Below, in pieces: positions 28,970-37,615 of a stretch of 64,000 nucleotides of DNA (positions are counted from its first letter, which is position 1; each line of letters begins with the position of its first letter). A program made the translations under genes and the position numbers. The notes beneath the pieces are model-generated. The model did no database searches. It had not been told where the DNA came from and was given only the letters and a program-made list of their open reading frames with translations. This DNA comes from Rhodobacterales bacterium (lineage in GTDB: Bacteria; Pseudomonadota; Alphaproteobacteria; Rhodobacterales; Rhodobacteraceae). The DNA lies in assembly GCA_026400355.1 (NCBI GenBank), contig JAPLPE010000016.1, positions 1 through 64,000 on the forward strand, read 5' to 3'.

Positions 28970-29226
28970 CCATTGTTCCAGACGAGGGCGGCAAGACGGT
29001 GATGGTCGAATGGATTGCGGATCGGCGGACGCAGCCGCATTTCGCCAAGGCCCGTTCGATATGCAACGCGCTGGACCATGCCCGCCTGCGTCAGGCGGAT
29101 CGGCTGGTCGCCACGGCCAAAGGCCCGCTTGACGCCGACGCCCTTTCGACCATCACTGCCGGAGACACCCGTGCCAGCCATGTCTTTCGGGGCGGCCTCG
29201 TGCACGAACGCAAGGAGACGCCATGA
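28970..29226 (+). pseudogene. cbbX: 3' relic of cbbX (red-type Rubisco activase)
   Basis: The last 75 or so codons of a cbbX-like AAA+ protein survive: IADRRTQPHFAKARSI, CNALDHARLRQADRL and DADALSTITAGDTRAS, ending HERKETP at 29226. These match the C-terminal helical domain of CbbX, where an Arg-rich ARSIRNALDRxRLRQANRL block is standard. The AAA+ core with Walker motifs is gone; sequence upstream of about 28970 belongs to other relics. The stop overlaps the cbbE start (ATGA), as in intact cbb operons. Confidence 0.75.
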
Positions 29227-29924
29227 CCCATTCCCGCGCGATCAAGATCGCCCCCTCGATCCTCTCGGCTGATTTCGCGGCCTTTGGTGCCGAATGCGAG
29301 GCGATCGAGGCGCAGGGGGCCGACTGGGTTCATGTCGATGTGATGGACGGCCATTTCGTGCCCAACATCACCTTCGGACCGCAGCTGTGCAAGGCGATCC
29401 GCCCGCATATCCGCACCGTCATGGACGTGCATCTGATGATCTCCCCCGTCGATCCCTACATCGCGGCCTTCGCCGATGCGGGGGCCGACATCATCACCGC
29501 GCATCTTGAGGCCGGACCGCACATCCACCGAACCCTGCAGGCCATCCGTGCAGCCGGGGCCCGTGCTGGCCTCGCGCTCAACCCCGGAACACCCATTGAC
29601 GCGGTGGAGCATCTTCTGGACATGACCGACCTTATCTGCGTGATGACGGTGAACCCCGGCTTTGGCGGGCAGAAGTTCATCCACAGCCAGATCGACAAGG
29701 TTCGCCGGCTGCGGGCGATGATCGGCGATCGTCCGATCCATATCGAGATTGACGGTGGCATCACGCCCGAAACCGCCCCGCTCGTGACGTCCGCCGGGGC
29801 TGATGTGCTGGTCGCGGGCTCTGCCGTGTTCAAAGGCGGATCGGTCGCCGACCCCACCCCTTATGGCGCCAATATCCGCGCGATCCGGCAGGCCGCGGAA
29901 AGCGCCCTGCGCAATGCGGCCTGA
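29223..29924 (+). CDS. cbbE: Ribulose-phosphate 3-epimerase
   Basis: This 233-residue TIM-barrel enzyme interconverts ribulose-5-phosphate and xylulose-5-phosphate. Hallmarks are IAPSILSADFAAFG, VHVDVMDGHFVPNITFG (catalytic Asp and metal His), MDVHLMIS, MTVNPGFGGQKFI, HIEIDGGITPETA and AGSAVFKGG. The length is normal and no lesion is seen. It sits between a cbbX relic and cbbZ, so the symbol cbbE fits the operon; functionally it is rpe and can serve the pentose phosphate pathway, which may explain its survival. Confidence 0.95.
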   Translation: MTHSRAIKIAPSILSADFAAFGAECEAIEAQGADWVHVDVMDGHFVPNITFGPQLCKAIRPHIRTVMDVHLMISPVDPYIAAFADAGADIITAHLEAGPHIHRTLQAIRAAGARAGLALNPGTPIDAVEHLLDMTDLICVMTVNPGFGGQKFIHSQIDKVRRLRAMIGDRPIHIEIDGGITPETAPLVTSAGADVLVAGSAVFKGGSVADPTPYGANIRAIRQAAESALRNAA

Positions 29925-30600
29925 GACGGAAACAGCCTTGCGCGCCATTGTCTTTGACCTTGACGGAACCCTGATCGACAGCGCGCCCGATATCTGCGCG
30001 CTGGGCAGCGCCGTGTTGTCGGGTGAAGGCGCGGCCCCCCTGACGCTTGCCGAAACCCGCAGTTTCATCGGCAATGGCGCCGGGGTCTTTGTCACCCGCA
30101 TGATGACGGCACGCGGACTGCCCGAGGCGGACCATTCCCGGCTCCTTGCCGCGTTCCTGAGGAACTACGACGACGCCAAGGACCTGACGACGCTCTACCC
30201 CGGAGTCACAGAAGCGCTTTCCGCGCTGGCCGACGACGGCTGCGCACTCGGCATCTGCACCAACAAGCCCCTTACGGCGACCAAGGCGATCCTTGCCCAT
30301 CTCGGCCTTCTCGACCGCTTTGCCACGATCATCGGCGGCGACAGCCTGCCCGAACGCAAGCCTCACCCGGCGCCGCTTCTCCGCGCCTTTGCGGACCTTT
30401 CCTCAACCGCACCACTCTTTGTCGGTGACAGCGAGATCGACTATGCCACAGCAGAGGCCGCAGGGGTCCCCATCGCCCTCTACATCCCCGGCTACCGCGC
30501 CATCCCGCTCAGTGCCCTGCCCGCCGCAATCCCGTTCGACCATTTCGCCGAACTCCCCGCGCTGGCCCGCCGCCTGATCCCGTCACGCTCCGCGCCCTGA
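29914..30600 (+). CDS. cbbZ: Phosphoglycolate phosphatase
   Basis: This HAD-superfamily phosphatase of about 228 residues dephosphorylates 2-phosphoglycolate made by Rubisco oxygenation. Motif I is VFDLDGTLIDSAPD, motif II is GICTNKPLTATK, and motif III/IV are SLPERKPHPAPLL and LFVGDSEIDYATAEAAG. The first ATG overlaps cbbE by 11 nt; a TTG at 29938, closer to motif I, is an alternative start. The gene appears intact and follows the cbbE-cbbZ order of Rhodobacter cbb operons. Confidence 0.9.
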   Translation: MRPETETALRAIVFDLDGTLIDSAPDICALGSAVLSGEGAAPLTLAETRSFIGNGAGVFVTRMMTARGLPEADHSRLLAAFLRNYDDAKDLTTLYPGVTEALSALADDGCALGICTNKPLTATKAILAHLGLLDRFATIIGGDSLPERKPHPAPLLRAFADLSSTAPLFVGDSEIDYATAEAAGVPIALYIPGYRAIPLSALPAAIPFDHFAELPALARRLIPSRSAP

Positions 30601-31040
30601 TTCTCGATCGGGACTGCACGCTGGCGAAAAGCGAAGAGGCTCACCGTGCGGCCTTCAACGCCGCCTTTGCCGAAGCGGGATTGCCCTGGGCCCTGGGCGG
30701 TCGATGACGACCGCATCCTCTTGCGCACCACTGGCGGGAAGGAATGCATTGCCGCTTGTCTGACTGTCAACTCGGCCTTGCCGCGCCTTTCGGAAGATGA
30801 GATCGCGCGCCTGCACCACACAAACACGCATTATCTTCGACAGATGTCAGACGGGTCCATTGTATTGCGCCCCGGCGTGCAGACCCTGATCGATCGTGCC
30901 CGCGCAATGGGCCTGCATCTGGCACTTGCCGCCACGACCATCGCCGCAAAATGTCGAGGCTATGTGCCGGGTGATCTGGCATACCCCTGCCATGACGCAG
31001 TTTCCCGTGATTGTCGCCGGGGAAGAGGTGGCGGCCAGGA
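30582..31040 (+). pseudogene. cbbY: cbbY relic (HAD-family sugar phosphatase) with two frameshifts and lost C-terminus
   Basis: Three frames give one CbbY-like protein in order: ALILDRDCTLAKSEEAHRAA, AFNAAFAEAGLPW; then AVDDDRILLRTTGGKE, ARLHHTNTHYLRQMSDGS; then SPQNVEAMCRVIWHTPAM and FPVIVAGEEVAARK. The first shift is caused by a tandem duplication of CCCTGGG (30684-30697); removing one copy restores the frame exactly. A second shift lies near 30935. The HAD nucleophile motif has DRDCT instead of DVDGT. The sequence stops at about 31035, where it joins a truncated LysR gene on the other strand. Not functional. Confidence 0.85.
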
Positions 31041-31611
31041 AATGCTGGTCCGACAGGATCGCGACCTCTTTGAATCCCTTGGCGTTTTCAGCAAGCGAAT
31101 TCGCAGCAACGAGGCCCAGATCGGCCCGCCGCACGTTCAGAAGTTCCAGCACATCCGAAGGCGAGGCTTCAACCAGATCATATTCCGGACTGGCGCACGT
31201 TTCGGCCAGCACCGCTGCCGCGCCGGGGACAAGCATGGTGATCGCCGACCCGATCCCGGCAATGCGGAGCATGGTCCGGGGGGCACCCTGAAGGGATGCC
31301 AGTTCGGTTTCGAAATCGCGCAGCGCGCGCAAGACCGGCTCGGCCCGGTCCAGTAACCGCCGTCCCACCTCGGTCAGGTGCATCACATTCGACCGACCGT
31401 CCAACAGCGGGCTGCCGGCCAGCGCCTCGAACCCGGCCATCTGTTGGCTCAGCGACGGTTGCGTCACCCCCATAAGACGGGCAGCGCGTGTCAGCGAACC
31501 GGCATGGGCCACCGCCCAGAAGGCCTGCAACTTGCGCAAGGTCACTTCGGCGGGTTCTCGTGGCCGCGCCCCGTCAAATTCGGGGACGATCACCACTTCG
31601 CCTTTGCCCAT
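30847..31611 (-). pseudogene. LysR-family regulator gene, 3'-truncated and run into cbbY antisense
   Basis: The N-terminal helix-turn-helix is intact (LRKLQAFWAVAHAGSL, RAARLMGVTQPSLSQQMAGF) and about half of the ligand-binding domain remains, up to DQHFLAA near residue 192. Beyond that the frame reads the antisense of cbbY for about 60 codons to a chance stop. A complete LysR protein would have about 300 residues, so roughly 100 native residues are missing. It is adjacent to the NMT1-type transport genes on the same strand and may once have controlled them. A DNA-binding but ligand-blind product is possible. Confidence 0.75.
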
Positions 31612-31721
31612 GTCTGCCCCCTGTCCCGCCTTGGCAGACTGAAGCAGGTTTCGGCATCAACAGGCCCGATACAGCGCATCGGGTTTTGCGATGACCCGAT
31701 GCGCCTGTTGTTTCGCGCAGA

Positions 31722-32768
31722 TTACTTGCGGGAATCGAACCCTTCGGACGGATCGACGCCTAACGTTTCAAGCGCACGGGTCGTAAAGCTCAGATCCACC
31801 AGATCGGCAGCGGCCATTTGCGGGACATCCGCAAAATCGGGGTTCGCATAGACGAAGGCGACGGAGGCATCGAGTTCTGTCGGATCAATGCAGCCGTTGA
31901 CGCACCAGCGGTTGCCAAGAAAGCCCGCTGTTCGTTCGAGGCTTGGGCGGGGGATATCGGTCCGCGCGGCAGCGGCGGCCTCGACCCAGATTTCGGGATG
32001 TGCCGCCATCTCGCGCGATGTGTCGATCAACGCCTCGGTAAAGCGTTGAAGTGCGTCGGCATTCTCCTCGATCGTATCGGCGCGGACGGCCACGAACTTG
32101 GTCAGCGCCGGAGCAAAGTCCGAGAAATCGCCCGGGGGTACAAGGACATGAATGCCCGGGGTCCCCTCGATTGACCCGAAAGTCCCGAAGGACACTGTCG
32201 TCGCATCTACCTGCCCGGCGGCCAAGGCCTGGACCCGGACTGCCGGCGCACCGATCGGCACATAGGCGGGGCTTGCCGGATCAACGCCCATCCCGCGCAG
32301 CACGGCCTGCGTCAGCGAATGGTCAAGGCTGCCGTAATCCGCAATCGCATAGCTGCGTCCGGCCAGATCGGCGACGGTGGCAATATCGTCCTTGGTGGCA
32401 ATCAGGAACGGACTGCCTGTGCCCGTGGCCACAATCCCCTTGAGCGCCAGATCACCCGTCGCCGTCAGCCTGATCGCCGCATCCAGCGCGATATCCGCTG
32501 CATCCACGTCACCAGCAAGTAGCGCAGACACCGCCTGCGGCGTGCCGTCCAGCGCGACATAGGTTACGGCCACCCCATGCTTTTCAAAGAACCCAAGGTC
32601 CTGTGCCAGCCGGAACACCGATGACGTGGTGACGTTGAAACCCGCGTCATCGACGGCCAGCGCCACACTCAGTTCTACGACATCGTCCGTCTGCGCGAGT
32701 GCCATCCCGGCAGACAGGGCAAGGGCTGTGGTCGTTGCGGCAAGGCGGTGCAAGAGAAATGCCTTCAT
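31722..32768 (-). CDS. ABC transporter periplasmic binding protein, NMT1/SsuA/TauA type
   Basis: This 348-residue protein has a clear Sec signal peptide ending SAGMALAQ. The mature part has the NMT1-like fold signature: VFRLAQDLGFFEKHGVAV, then ALLAGDVDAADIALDAAI, VADLAGRSYAIADYGSL and VQALAAGQVDATTVSFG. Such proteins bind sulfonates, nitrate, thiamine precursors or similar small ligands for an ATPase/permease pair. The matching ATPase and permease genes lie upstream on the same strand, separated by DUF1800 and DUF1501 genes. The ligand is not predictable. The cysteines in WCVNGCID may form a disulfide. Confidence 0.85.
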   Translation of the reverse strand: MKAFLLHRLAATTTALALSAGMALAQTDDVVELSVALAVDDAGFNVTTSSVFRLAQDLGFFEKHGVAVTYVALDGTPQAVSALLAGDVDAADIALDAAIRLTATGDLALKGIVATGTGSPFLIATKDDIATVADLAGRSYAIADYGSLDHSLTQAVLRGMGVDPASPAYVPIGAPAVRVQALAAGQVDATTVSFGTFGSIEGTPGIHVLVPPGDFSDFAPALTKFVAVRADTIEENADALQRFTEALIDTSREMAAHPEIWVEAAAAARTDIPRPSLERTAGFLGNRWCVNGCIDPTELDASVAFVYANPDFADVPQMAAADLVDLSFTTRALETLGVDPSEGFDSRK

Positions 32769-32791
32769 GATGTTCAGTCGTCCTTCCGGTA

Positions 32792-33478
32792 TCAGGCTGC
32801 GCGGTCAAAGACCGGCAGCGGGGTGAAGTCGTCGTTCAGGATCGCCGCCGTTCCCTGATGCCCCATCCAGCCCCGGATCAGGGTCGCGTAGATGCGGCGG
32901 GTGAAGCGGTCGGGATCGTCAAAGACGAGCGGCACATGGTTCATCGCTGTCACCGCCAGCGATTGATGGTCGTCGATGTTGATCAGCGGGTTCGCATTGT
33001 GCCCCAGCGGATCAATCACATCAGCCAGCCGCCCCAGCCAGCCATGGGCCTCTCCGCTGTTCGGGGCGCCGGTCTGCAAGAAGGCCATCGAGGAGAAATG
33101 CGAGAATGACGGCTGGTCGTAACCCACGCCGTGGACAATCGCCATCTTCCCGTCTTTCCACAGCTTTTCAAACCCGGTCATCGTGCGCTGAAAACCGAAG
33201 TGATCATCAATGCCGAGGAGGTTGGATTTGTGGATTCCAAGTCGCGGGCGAGCCACGTAGCAGGCGTCGTCGGCATGGGGGATTACCGTGTTCAGCCCGT
33301 CATTCCCGCCCGACAGTTCCACGATCACAAGGATGCGTTCGCCTGCGGCCTGCCCCGTCACCTTGGACCAGACGGGTGAGGCGGCGATGCCCCCGGCCCC
33401 TTCCAACACCATGCCGCCAAAGCCCGCCTGAATGAGTGCTTCGTGGTCTGCCCTTGTCAGTCCGGGTGTCCGTACCAT
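32792..33478 (-). CDS. DUF1501 protein with an apparent in-frame internal deletion
   Basis: The 228-residue product carries the N-terminal DUF1501 blocks ILVIVELSGGNDGLNTVIPH, GIHKSNLLGIDDHFGFQ and MAIVHGVGYDQPSFSHFSSM, then passes from SLAVTAMNHVPLVFDD directly to the family's C-terminal end YATLIRGWMGHQGTAAIL. The central part of DUF1501 proteins, usually about 150 residues with a THANQ-like block and a conserved DHG, is absent although the frame stays open. Family members are commonly 380-450 residues. It follows the DUF1800 gene by 22 bp; the two families are usual partners. The start at MVRTPGL is favoured over an upstream ATG inside DUF1800. Probably non-functional. Confidence 0.7.
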   Translation of the reverse strand: MVRTPGLTRADHEALIQAGFGGMVLEGAGGIAASPVWSKVTGQAAGERILVIVELSGGNDGLNTVIPHADDACYVARPRLGIHKSNLLGIDDHFGFQRTMTGFEKLWKDGKMAIVHGVGYDQPSFSHFSSMAFLQTGAPNSGEAHGWLGRLADVIDPLGHNANPLINIDDHQSLAVTAMNHVPLVFDDPDRFTRRIYATLIRGWMGHQGTAAILNDDFTPLPVFDRAA

Positions 33479-33500
33479 GTCCCGTTCCCCGCTCCGCCTG

Positions 33501-35219
33501 TCAGGCCAACTGATACTGCGGGGCGCACATGATGCCATGCGCCACCAGTCGCAGCCCGTATTCCATGTAGCTTTCAGCCTCAGTCAGACTGTCTGATCCC
33601 CATTCGTCGGCCAGCATCGCCACCAGCGCATCCCGCGTTGTTGCGTCCAATGGCACTTGCAGGAAGCGTTCTGCCAGCGCATCGACTGCTTCAGCCGCCG
33701 TCGCCGCGCCATCCTCGATCACCAACTCCGACAGGCTGAACTGCGCCGGGGCACGCGGGGTCGGTTTCAGCCGCCGCATCGCCTCCTGCCAGCCCATCAG
33801 GCTGGCATAGCGGGTGTTGAACGTCTCCTGAATCCCTGCGGCCGAACTTGGGGCGGCGCCTTCTTCCAGCGTGGCCGCAGTGATCTCCATGCCTGCGTTG
33901 GTGTTGCGATTCACGCGCCTTACCTTGGACCCGGGGTCAAGGTTGGGGTCGGTGAAACCGATCATGTCGGGGAACATAGCCTCGCGGGCAAAGTTACCCC
34001 TCTCGAACAACAGCCCGGGCGTGATCCATGCCCTGCCTTCGCCCCAACCTGCAACCGTGGGCGGGTAGAGCAGGATCTGCCCCAAGGTCTGTCCCACTGA
34101 ATGAGGATCGGGCACACCCGGCATCATCCGCAGACCAAGTTTGCGATAGGTGGACACGATGAGTTCGACCGGCGACTTGATATGTGTCCCCACCACGGCC
34201 TTGCTGTGAAACACCCGCGACAGGAACAGCGCGCGCAGAAACGGCGTGATCTCATAATCGCAGTCCCGCAGAAGTGTACCCAGATCCCGGGCCAGATCCG
34301 GGCTGATCGCGGTGCCGGCAAAGAAGCGCCAGATCTTGGACGCGACATAGGCTGCAGTCTGGTCGTGCTCCAGAATGATCCGCAGGATATCGTCCCCGTC
34401 AAAGGCACCCGTCCGGCCAAGGAAGGACTTCTCCCCCGCGTCGTGTTTGGCCGAGTCAAAGCGGAAGGCCAGATCATCATTCGTCCAGCCGGTAAAGGCG
34501 CGCGCTGCCTCGCCGATGTCGTGTTCTGAATACTGGCCGACGCCCATCGTGAACAGTTCCATGACTTCGCGGCCGAAATTCTCGTTCGGGGCGCCCTTCA
34601 CGTTCTGCGCCGCATCCAGAAAGACCAGCATCGCGGAATCCTTGGATACGGCCGTCAGGAGTTCACGGAAACTACTCAACGCGCCGTTGCGCAAAAGGTC
34701 GATCTGCTGTCGGATCTTGCAGTAGTCGCGCAGCTTTTCCTCGCTCGTCGCGAAGTGGCCGTGCCAGAACAGCGCCATCTTTTCGCGCAGGGGATGGCGG
34801 GTCTGCAGCATCCAGCCAAGCCACCAGTAGGACAGCCGCCGGGTTTCGAGGGTTGTGGCCCGAAGCCAGCAAAAGAAACGGTTGGTGACCGGCTGAAGCG
34901 GCCGGTTGCCGCCCGGTTTGACCCGGACCCCCATTGCGGCGCCGGTTCGCTCGGCCAGTTCGGTCGCAGCCGGCCGGCTTGGCGGGAAATGGGTCAGGGA
35001 CGGGTCCCAGAAGCCCGATTCCTCGAAATCCGGCAAATCATCATCACTCGCGCCCTGCAGCACATGATCGACAGCCTGCTCGGGGGTCATGGCCGCAAGA
35101 CGCCGGATAACGCCCGGCGTGCCGCCAAAACCGACACGTTCCAGCAAATGCGCGGCAGCCTTTTCAGACCACAAGGCAATATCTATCTGGGCCAGTCTCC
35201 TGGCTCCGGACCCGTCCAT
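33501..35219 (-). CDS. DUF1800 protein
   Basis: This 572-residue protein contains the DUF1800 core: AAHLLERVGFGGTPGVIRRL at the start, WWLGWMLQTRHPLREKMALF, FWHGHFATSEEKL, PNENFGREVMELFTMGVGQY and EAARAFTGWTNDD, then LFLSRVFHSKAVVGTHIKSP. DUF1800 and DUF1501 genes occur as pairs in many bacteria; the DUF1501 partners resemble sulfatase/alkaline-phosphatase-fold proteins, but no activity is established. No obvious signal peptide is seen. Here the pair is inserted between an ABC ATPase gene and its binding-protein gene, hinting at a shared substrate. Confidence 0.88.
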   Translation of the reverse strand: MDGSGARRLAQIDIALWSEKAAAHLLERVGFGGTPGVIRRLAAMTPEQAVDHVLQGASDDDLPDFEESGFWDPSLTHFPPSRPAATELAERTGAAMGVRVKPGGNRPLQPVTNRFFCWLRATTLETRRLSYWWLGWMLQTRHPLREKMALFWHGHFATSEEKLRDYCKIRQQIDLLRNGALSSFRELLTAVSKDSAMLVFLDAAQNVKGAPNENFGREVMELFTMGVGQYSEHDIGEAARAFTGWTNDDLAFRFDSAKHDAGEKSFLGRTGAFDGDDILRIILEHDQTAAYVASKIWRFFAGTAISPDLARDLGTLLRDCDYEITPFLRALFLSRVFHSKAVVGTHIKSPVELIVSTYRKLGLRMMPGVPDPHSVGQTLGQILLYPPTVAGWGEGRAWITPGLLFERGNFAREAMFPDMIGFTDPNLDPGSKVRRVNRNTNAGMEITAATLEEGAAPSSAAGIQETFNTRYASLMGWQEAMRRLKPTPRAPAQFSLSELVIEDGAATAAEAVDALAERFLQVPLDATTRDALVAMLADEWGSDSLTEAESYMEYGLRLVAHGIMCAPQYQLA

Positions 35220-35329
35220 TGGCTTGCTCCTCCCGCCACCGTTCTTGCGGTGATCGTTGTTGTCAACATTAGGACCACGCAGCCCGCCTGAATAGCCAGA
35301 GCCGGAATTATAGCTGAAATAGGAAGAGG

Positions 35330-36148
35330 TTATGCCCCCTTGGTCCCAGAACCGCCGAAGACCCCGGCCAGTTCCTCAAGCGCGGCACCTTCGCGCGCCA
35401 TGTCGTGGATGCGGTCCCACAATTCCCGCCGCAGGGTGCCAAAGGCCGGCAGGCCGCGCGGGTCGTTCTGCCAGCGCGGTTCGGGCAGGTCCACTGTGAC
35501 GATGCTGTCGATCCGCCCCGGCCGGGGTCGCAACAGGACCACCCGCTGCGACAGAAGGATCGCCTCGTCGATGTCATGGGTGACAAAGACCACCGCCATC
35601 TTCCGATCGGACCACATCTGCATCAGACCAAGCCGCAGGGTTTCCCGGGTCATGGCATCAAGTGCGGCAAAGGGCTCGTCCATCAAGAGGACTTCGGGCT
35701 CTACCGCCAGAGCGCGGGCCAGACCGACCCGCTGCTGCATCCCGCCTGACAGTTCGTGCGGCCAGGCCCCGGCATAGTCGCGCAGCCCCACCGCGCCCAG
35801 GATAGCCCGCGCCCGTTCTGCCGCCGCAGCGCGTGGCATTCCCTTCAGGGCCAGCACGAATTCGATGTTTCCTGCTACCGTCCGCCACGGCAAAAGGCGC
35901 GCCGACTGAAACACCATTGCAAGCCGGGACGACGGCGCAGGTGGCTTGCCGCCGACCAGAATCTCCCCCTGGTCCGGCGTGATCAGCCCGTTGATCAATC
36001 GCAAGAGGGTGGTCTTGCCGCAGCCGCTTGGCCCGACAAGGCTCACGAACTCGCCGGGGGCCACATCGAACGAAATGTCCTCCAGCGCAGGGATCCGGGC
36101 CGCCGTGAAGCTCTTGGCGATACCTTGCAACGTGATCAGTGGTGCCAC
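35330..36148 (-). CDS. ABC transporter ATPase, SsuB/TauB type
   Basis: This protein of about 272 residues has Walker A LVGPSGCGKTTLLRLI, Q-loop MVFQSARLLPWRTVAGN (the LLPW block is typical of nitrate/sulfonate/taurine ATPases), signature ELSGGMQQRVGLARAL, Walker B VLLMDEPFAALDA and H-loop FVTHDIDEAILLS. GTG at 36148 directly follows the permease stop with a G-rich site upstream; an ATG at 36187 would overlap the permease gene. It pairs with the permease upstream and probably with the NMT1-type binding protein at 31722. Confidence 0.9.
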   Translation of the reverse strand: MAPLITLQGIAKSFTAARIPALEDISFDVAPGEFVSLVGPSGCGKTTLLRLINGLITPDQGEILVGGKPPAPSSRLAMVFQSARLLPWRTVAGNIEFVLALKGMPRAAAAERARAILGAVGLRDYAGAWPHELSGGMQQRVGLARALAVEPEVLLMDEPFAALDAMTRETLRLGLMQMWSDRKMAVVFVTHDIDEAILLSQRVVLLRPRPGRIDSIVTVDLPEPRWQNDPRGLPAFGTLRRELWDRIHDMAREGAALEELAGVFGGSGTKGA

Positions 36149-36149
36149 C

Positions 36150-36977
36150 CTATCGCCCCCCGGCCTGTGCAATGCGCCACTGGCCAAAACGCCGCTCGAC
36201 CCAGCGCAGTCCTGCGGTCAGCGCCGTGCCAAGCGCCATCATGACAATCACGACAGCAAAGTACCGGTCCATCTGGAATCTGTTCCCCGCCGTGATCATC
36301 AGCCCGCCCAGCCCCGATTGCGCCATCGTGAGTTCGGCAATCACCGTTCCCACAATCGCAATCGCCGCTCCGATCCGCAGCCCGCTCAGGATCGCAGGAA
36401 GGGCATCGGGCACCATCACCTGCCAGAACAGCCGCCGCCGATCCGCGCCGAAGGACTGCCCCATCTCGATCAGGTCGCGGTTGGCATTGGCCACGCCCGA
36501 GGCCGTGCTGATCAGGATCGGAAAGAAGGCCGCGTTCCAGACCAGAGCCACCTTCGCCTCAGTATAAAGCCCGAACCAGACGATGATGAGCGGAATGAAG
36601 GCCGCGCTGGGCGTGGCGTTCAGCGCATTGACGAACGGGTCAAATACACGGCCCAGAACGGGAATCCCGCCCAGCACAATCCCTGCCAGAACACCTGAGA
36701 CCGCCGCCGTGACGAACCCGAGAAGCAGCACCCCCAAGGTTTGTCCCAGCGCCAGCGGTATCGATCCGTCCCCCCACATGGCGATACTCTGCCGCCAGAT
36801 GTCTGCAGGCGCGGGCATGACCAACCGCCCCGATGTCATGTTCAGGACCTGCATCCCGGTTATGATCAGGATGATGATCAGAACTTGCGCGGCAGTGATC
36901 CAGGAAACATCAGATTGATGCAAACGCGCCCCGGCCCGCGGCGCTGCAGCGTTGTCAGGGGAAGTCTTGGACCGCAT
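36150..36977 (-). CDS. ABC transporter permease, SsuC/TauC type
   Basis: This protein of about 275 residues has six hydrophobic segments, beginning VLIIILIITGMQVLNM and LALGQTLGVLLLGFVTAAVS. The cytoplasmic EAA loop is RDLIEMGQSFGADRRRLFWQ, and LPAILSGLRIGAAIAIVGTV follows. The start at MRSKTSP is preceded by AGGA, although the frame is open 41 codons further. It is the first gene of the minus-strand transport cluster and ends one base before the ATPase start. Confidence 0.88.
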   Translation of the reverse strand: MRSKTSPDNAAAPRAGARLHQSDVSWITAAQVLIIILIITGMQVLNMTSGRLVMPAPADIWRQSIAMWGDGSIPLALGQTLGVLLLGFVTAAVSGVLAGIVLGGIPVLGRVFDPFVNALNATPSAAFIPLIIVWFGLYTEAKVALVWNAAFFPILISTASGVANANRDLIEMGQSFGADRRRLFWQVMVPDALPAILSGLRIGAAIAIVGTVIAELTMAQSGLGGLMITAGNRFQMDRYFAVVIVMMALGTALTAGLRWVERRFGQWRIAQAGGR

Positions 36978-37166
36978 CACGTTCGTCCTGTATCGACCCT
37001 GGCCAGCATGACGCGGAAAATATGGAATACGTCTGGACAGGAGGGTTGAAAGCTGCCTTCCGGTTAGCCGGTTTTTCCTGATGAAGTCCATCAAGGACAA
37101 CCTGTGGACCAGGCTTCATTACAGCGGCTGCCACCGTCAAGGGGTTTCGGACAAGCCAGCAGGTCT

Positions 37167-37390
37167 TCAGTCCCTTTCATCCGACGGCTCGATCCGGCGC
37201 TGAGGCGGGACCTTGCAGATGTAGTCGCAGGAGGTGGGGCAACTGACGGTCCTAAGCGGTCGGGCGAGATACCAGACTGACCGGAAGTCTGCGAGCTGGG
37301 TGCGCAACTTGTCGCGGGTTTCGTGGTGGAAGCGGTTAACGGTGGCCGCCTTGATCGTTCGGTTCATTCGCCTGACATGGCCGTCTCCCT
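37167..37390 (-). pseudogene. IS481-family transposase C-terminal relic
   Basis: The minus strand encodes HVRRMNRTIKAATVNRFHHE, LRTQLADFRSVWYLARPLRT and SCDYICKVPPQR, matching the end of IS481-type transposases (GxVERMNRTIKEATVKRFHY, then LxTLxGLTPYEYICK). The catalytic DDE core and both element ends are missing. It is one of two IS fragments between the permease and ureohydrolase genes. Confidence 0.75.
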
Positions 37391-37496
37391 GCAATTTTCC
37401 CGGTCAATCCATACGTGCCCTCGGGTTCTTCCCTGGGCCGAAGTGGACTTGCCTGAGAAGGCGGCGAGCGCCAAGTCGGGAACGAGGGGGTGTTCT

Positions 37497-37615
37497 ATGG
37501 GAAGCGAAAACAGGCCTACGCCGGAATTTCGGCGTAAAGCAGAGCGGCTGGCGCTGAACTGCGGCAGGACGCGGCGGGGAATCGCGGAAGATCTGGGCAT
37601 TGGCGCGAGGAGAAT
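37497..37615 (+). pseudogene. IS3-family OrfA N-terminal relic
   Basis: MGSENRPTPEFRRKAERLA and LNCGRTRRGIAEDLGIGARR resemble the helix-turn-helix start of IS3-type OrfA proteins (FSxEFKxEAVRLALxSGRTxxEIAEDLGIG). The frame degenerates after about 40 codons. The following stretch to 37998 contains nothing recognisable apart from an AGGAG site before the next gene. Confidence 0.6.
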
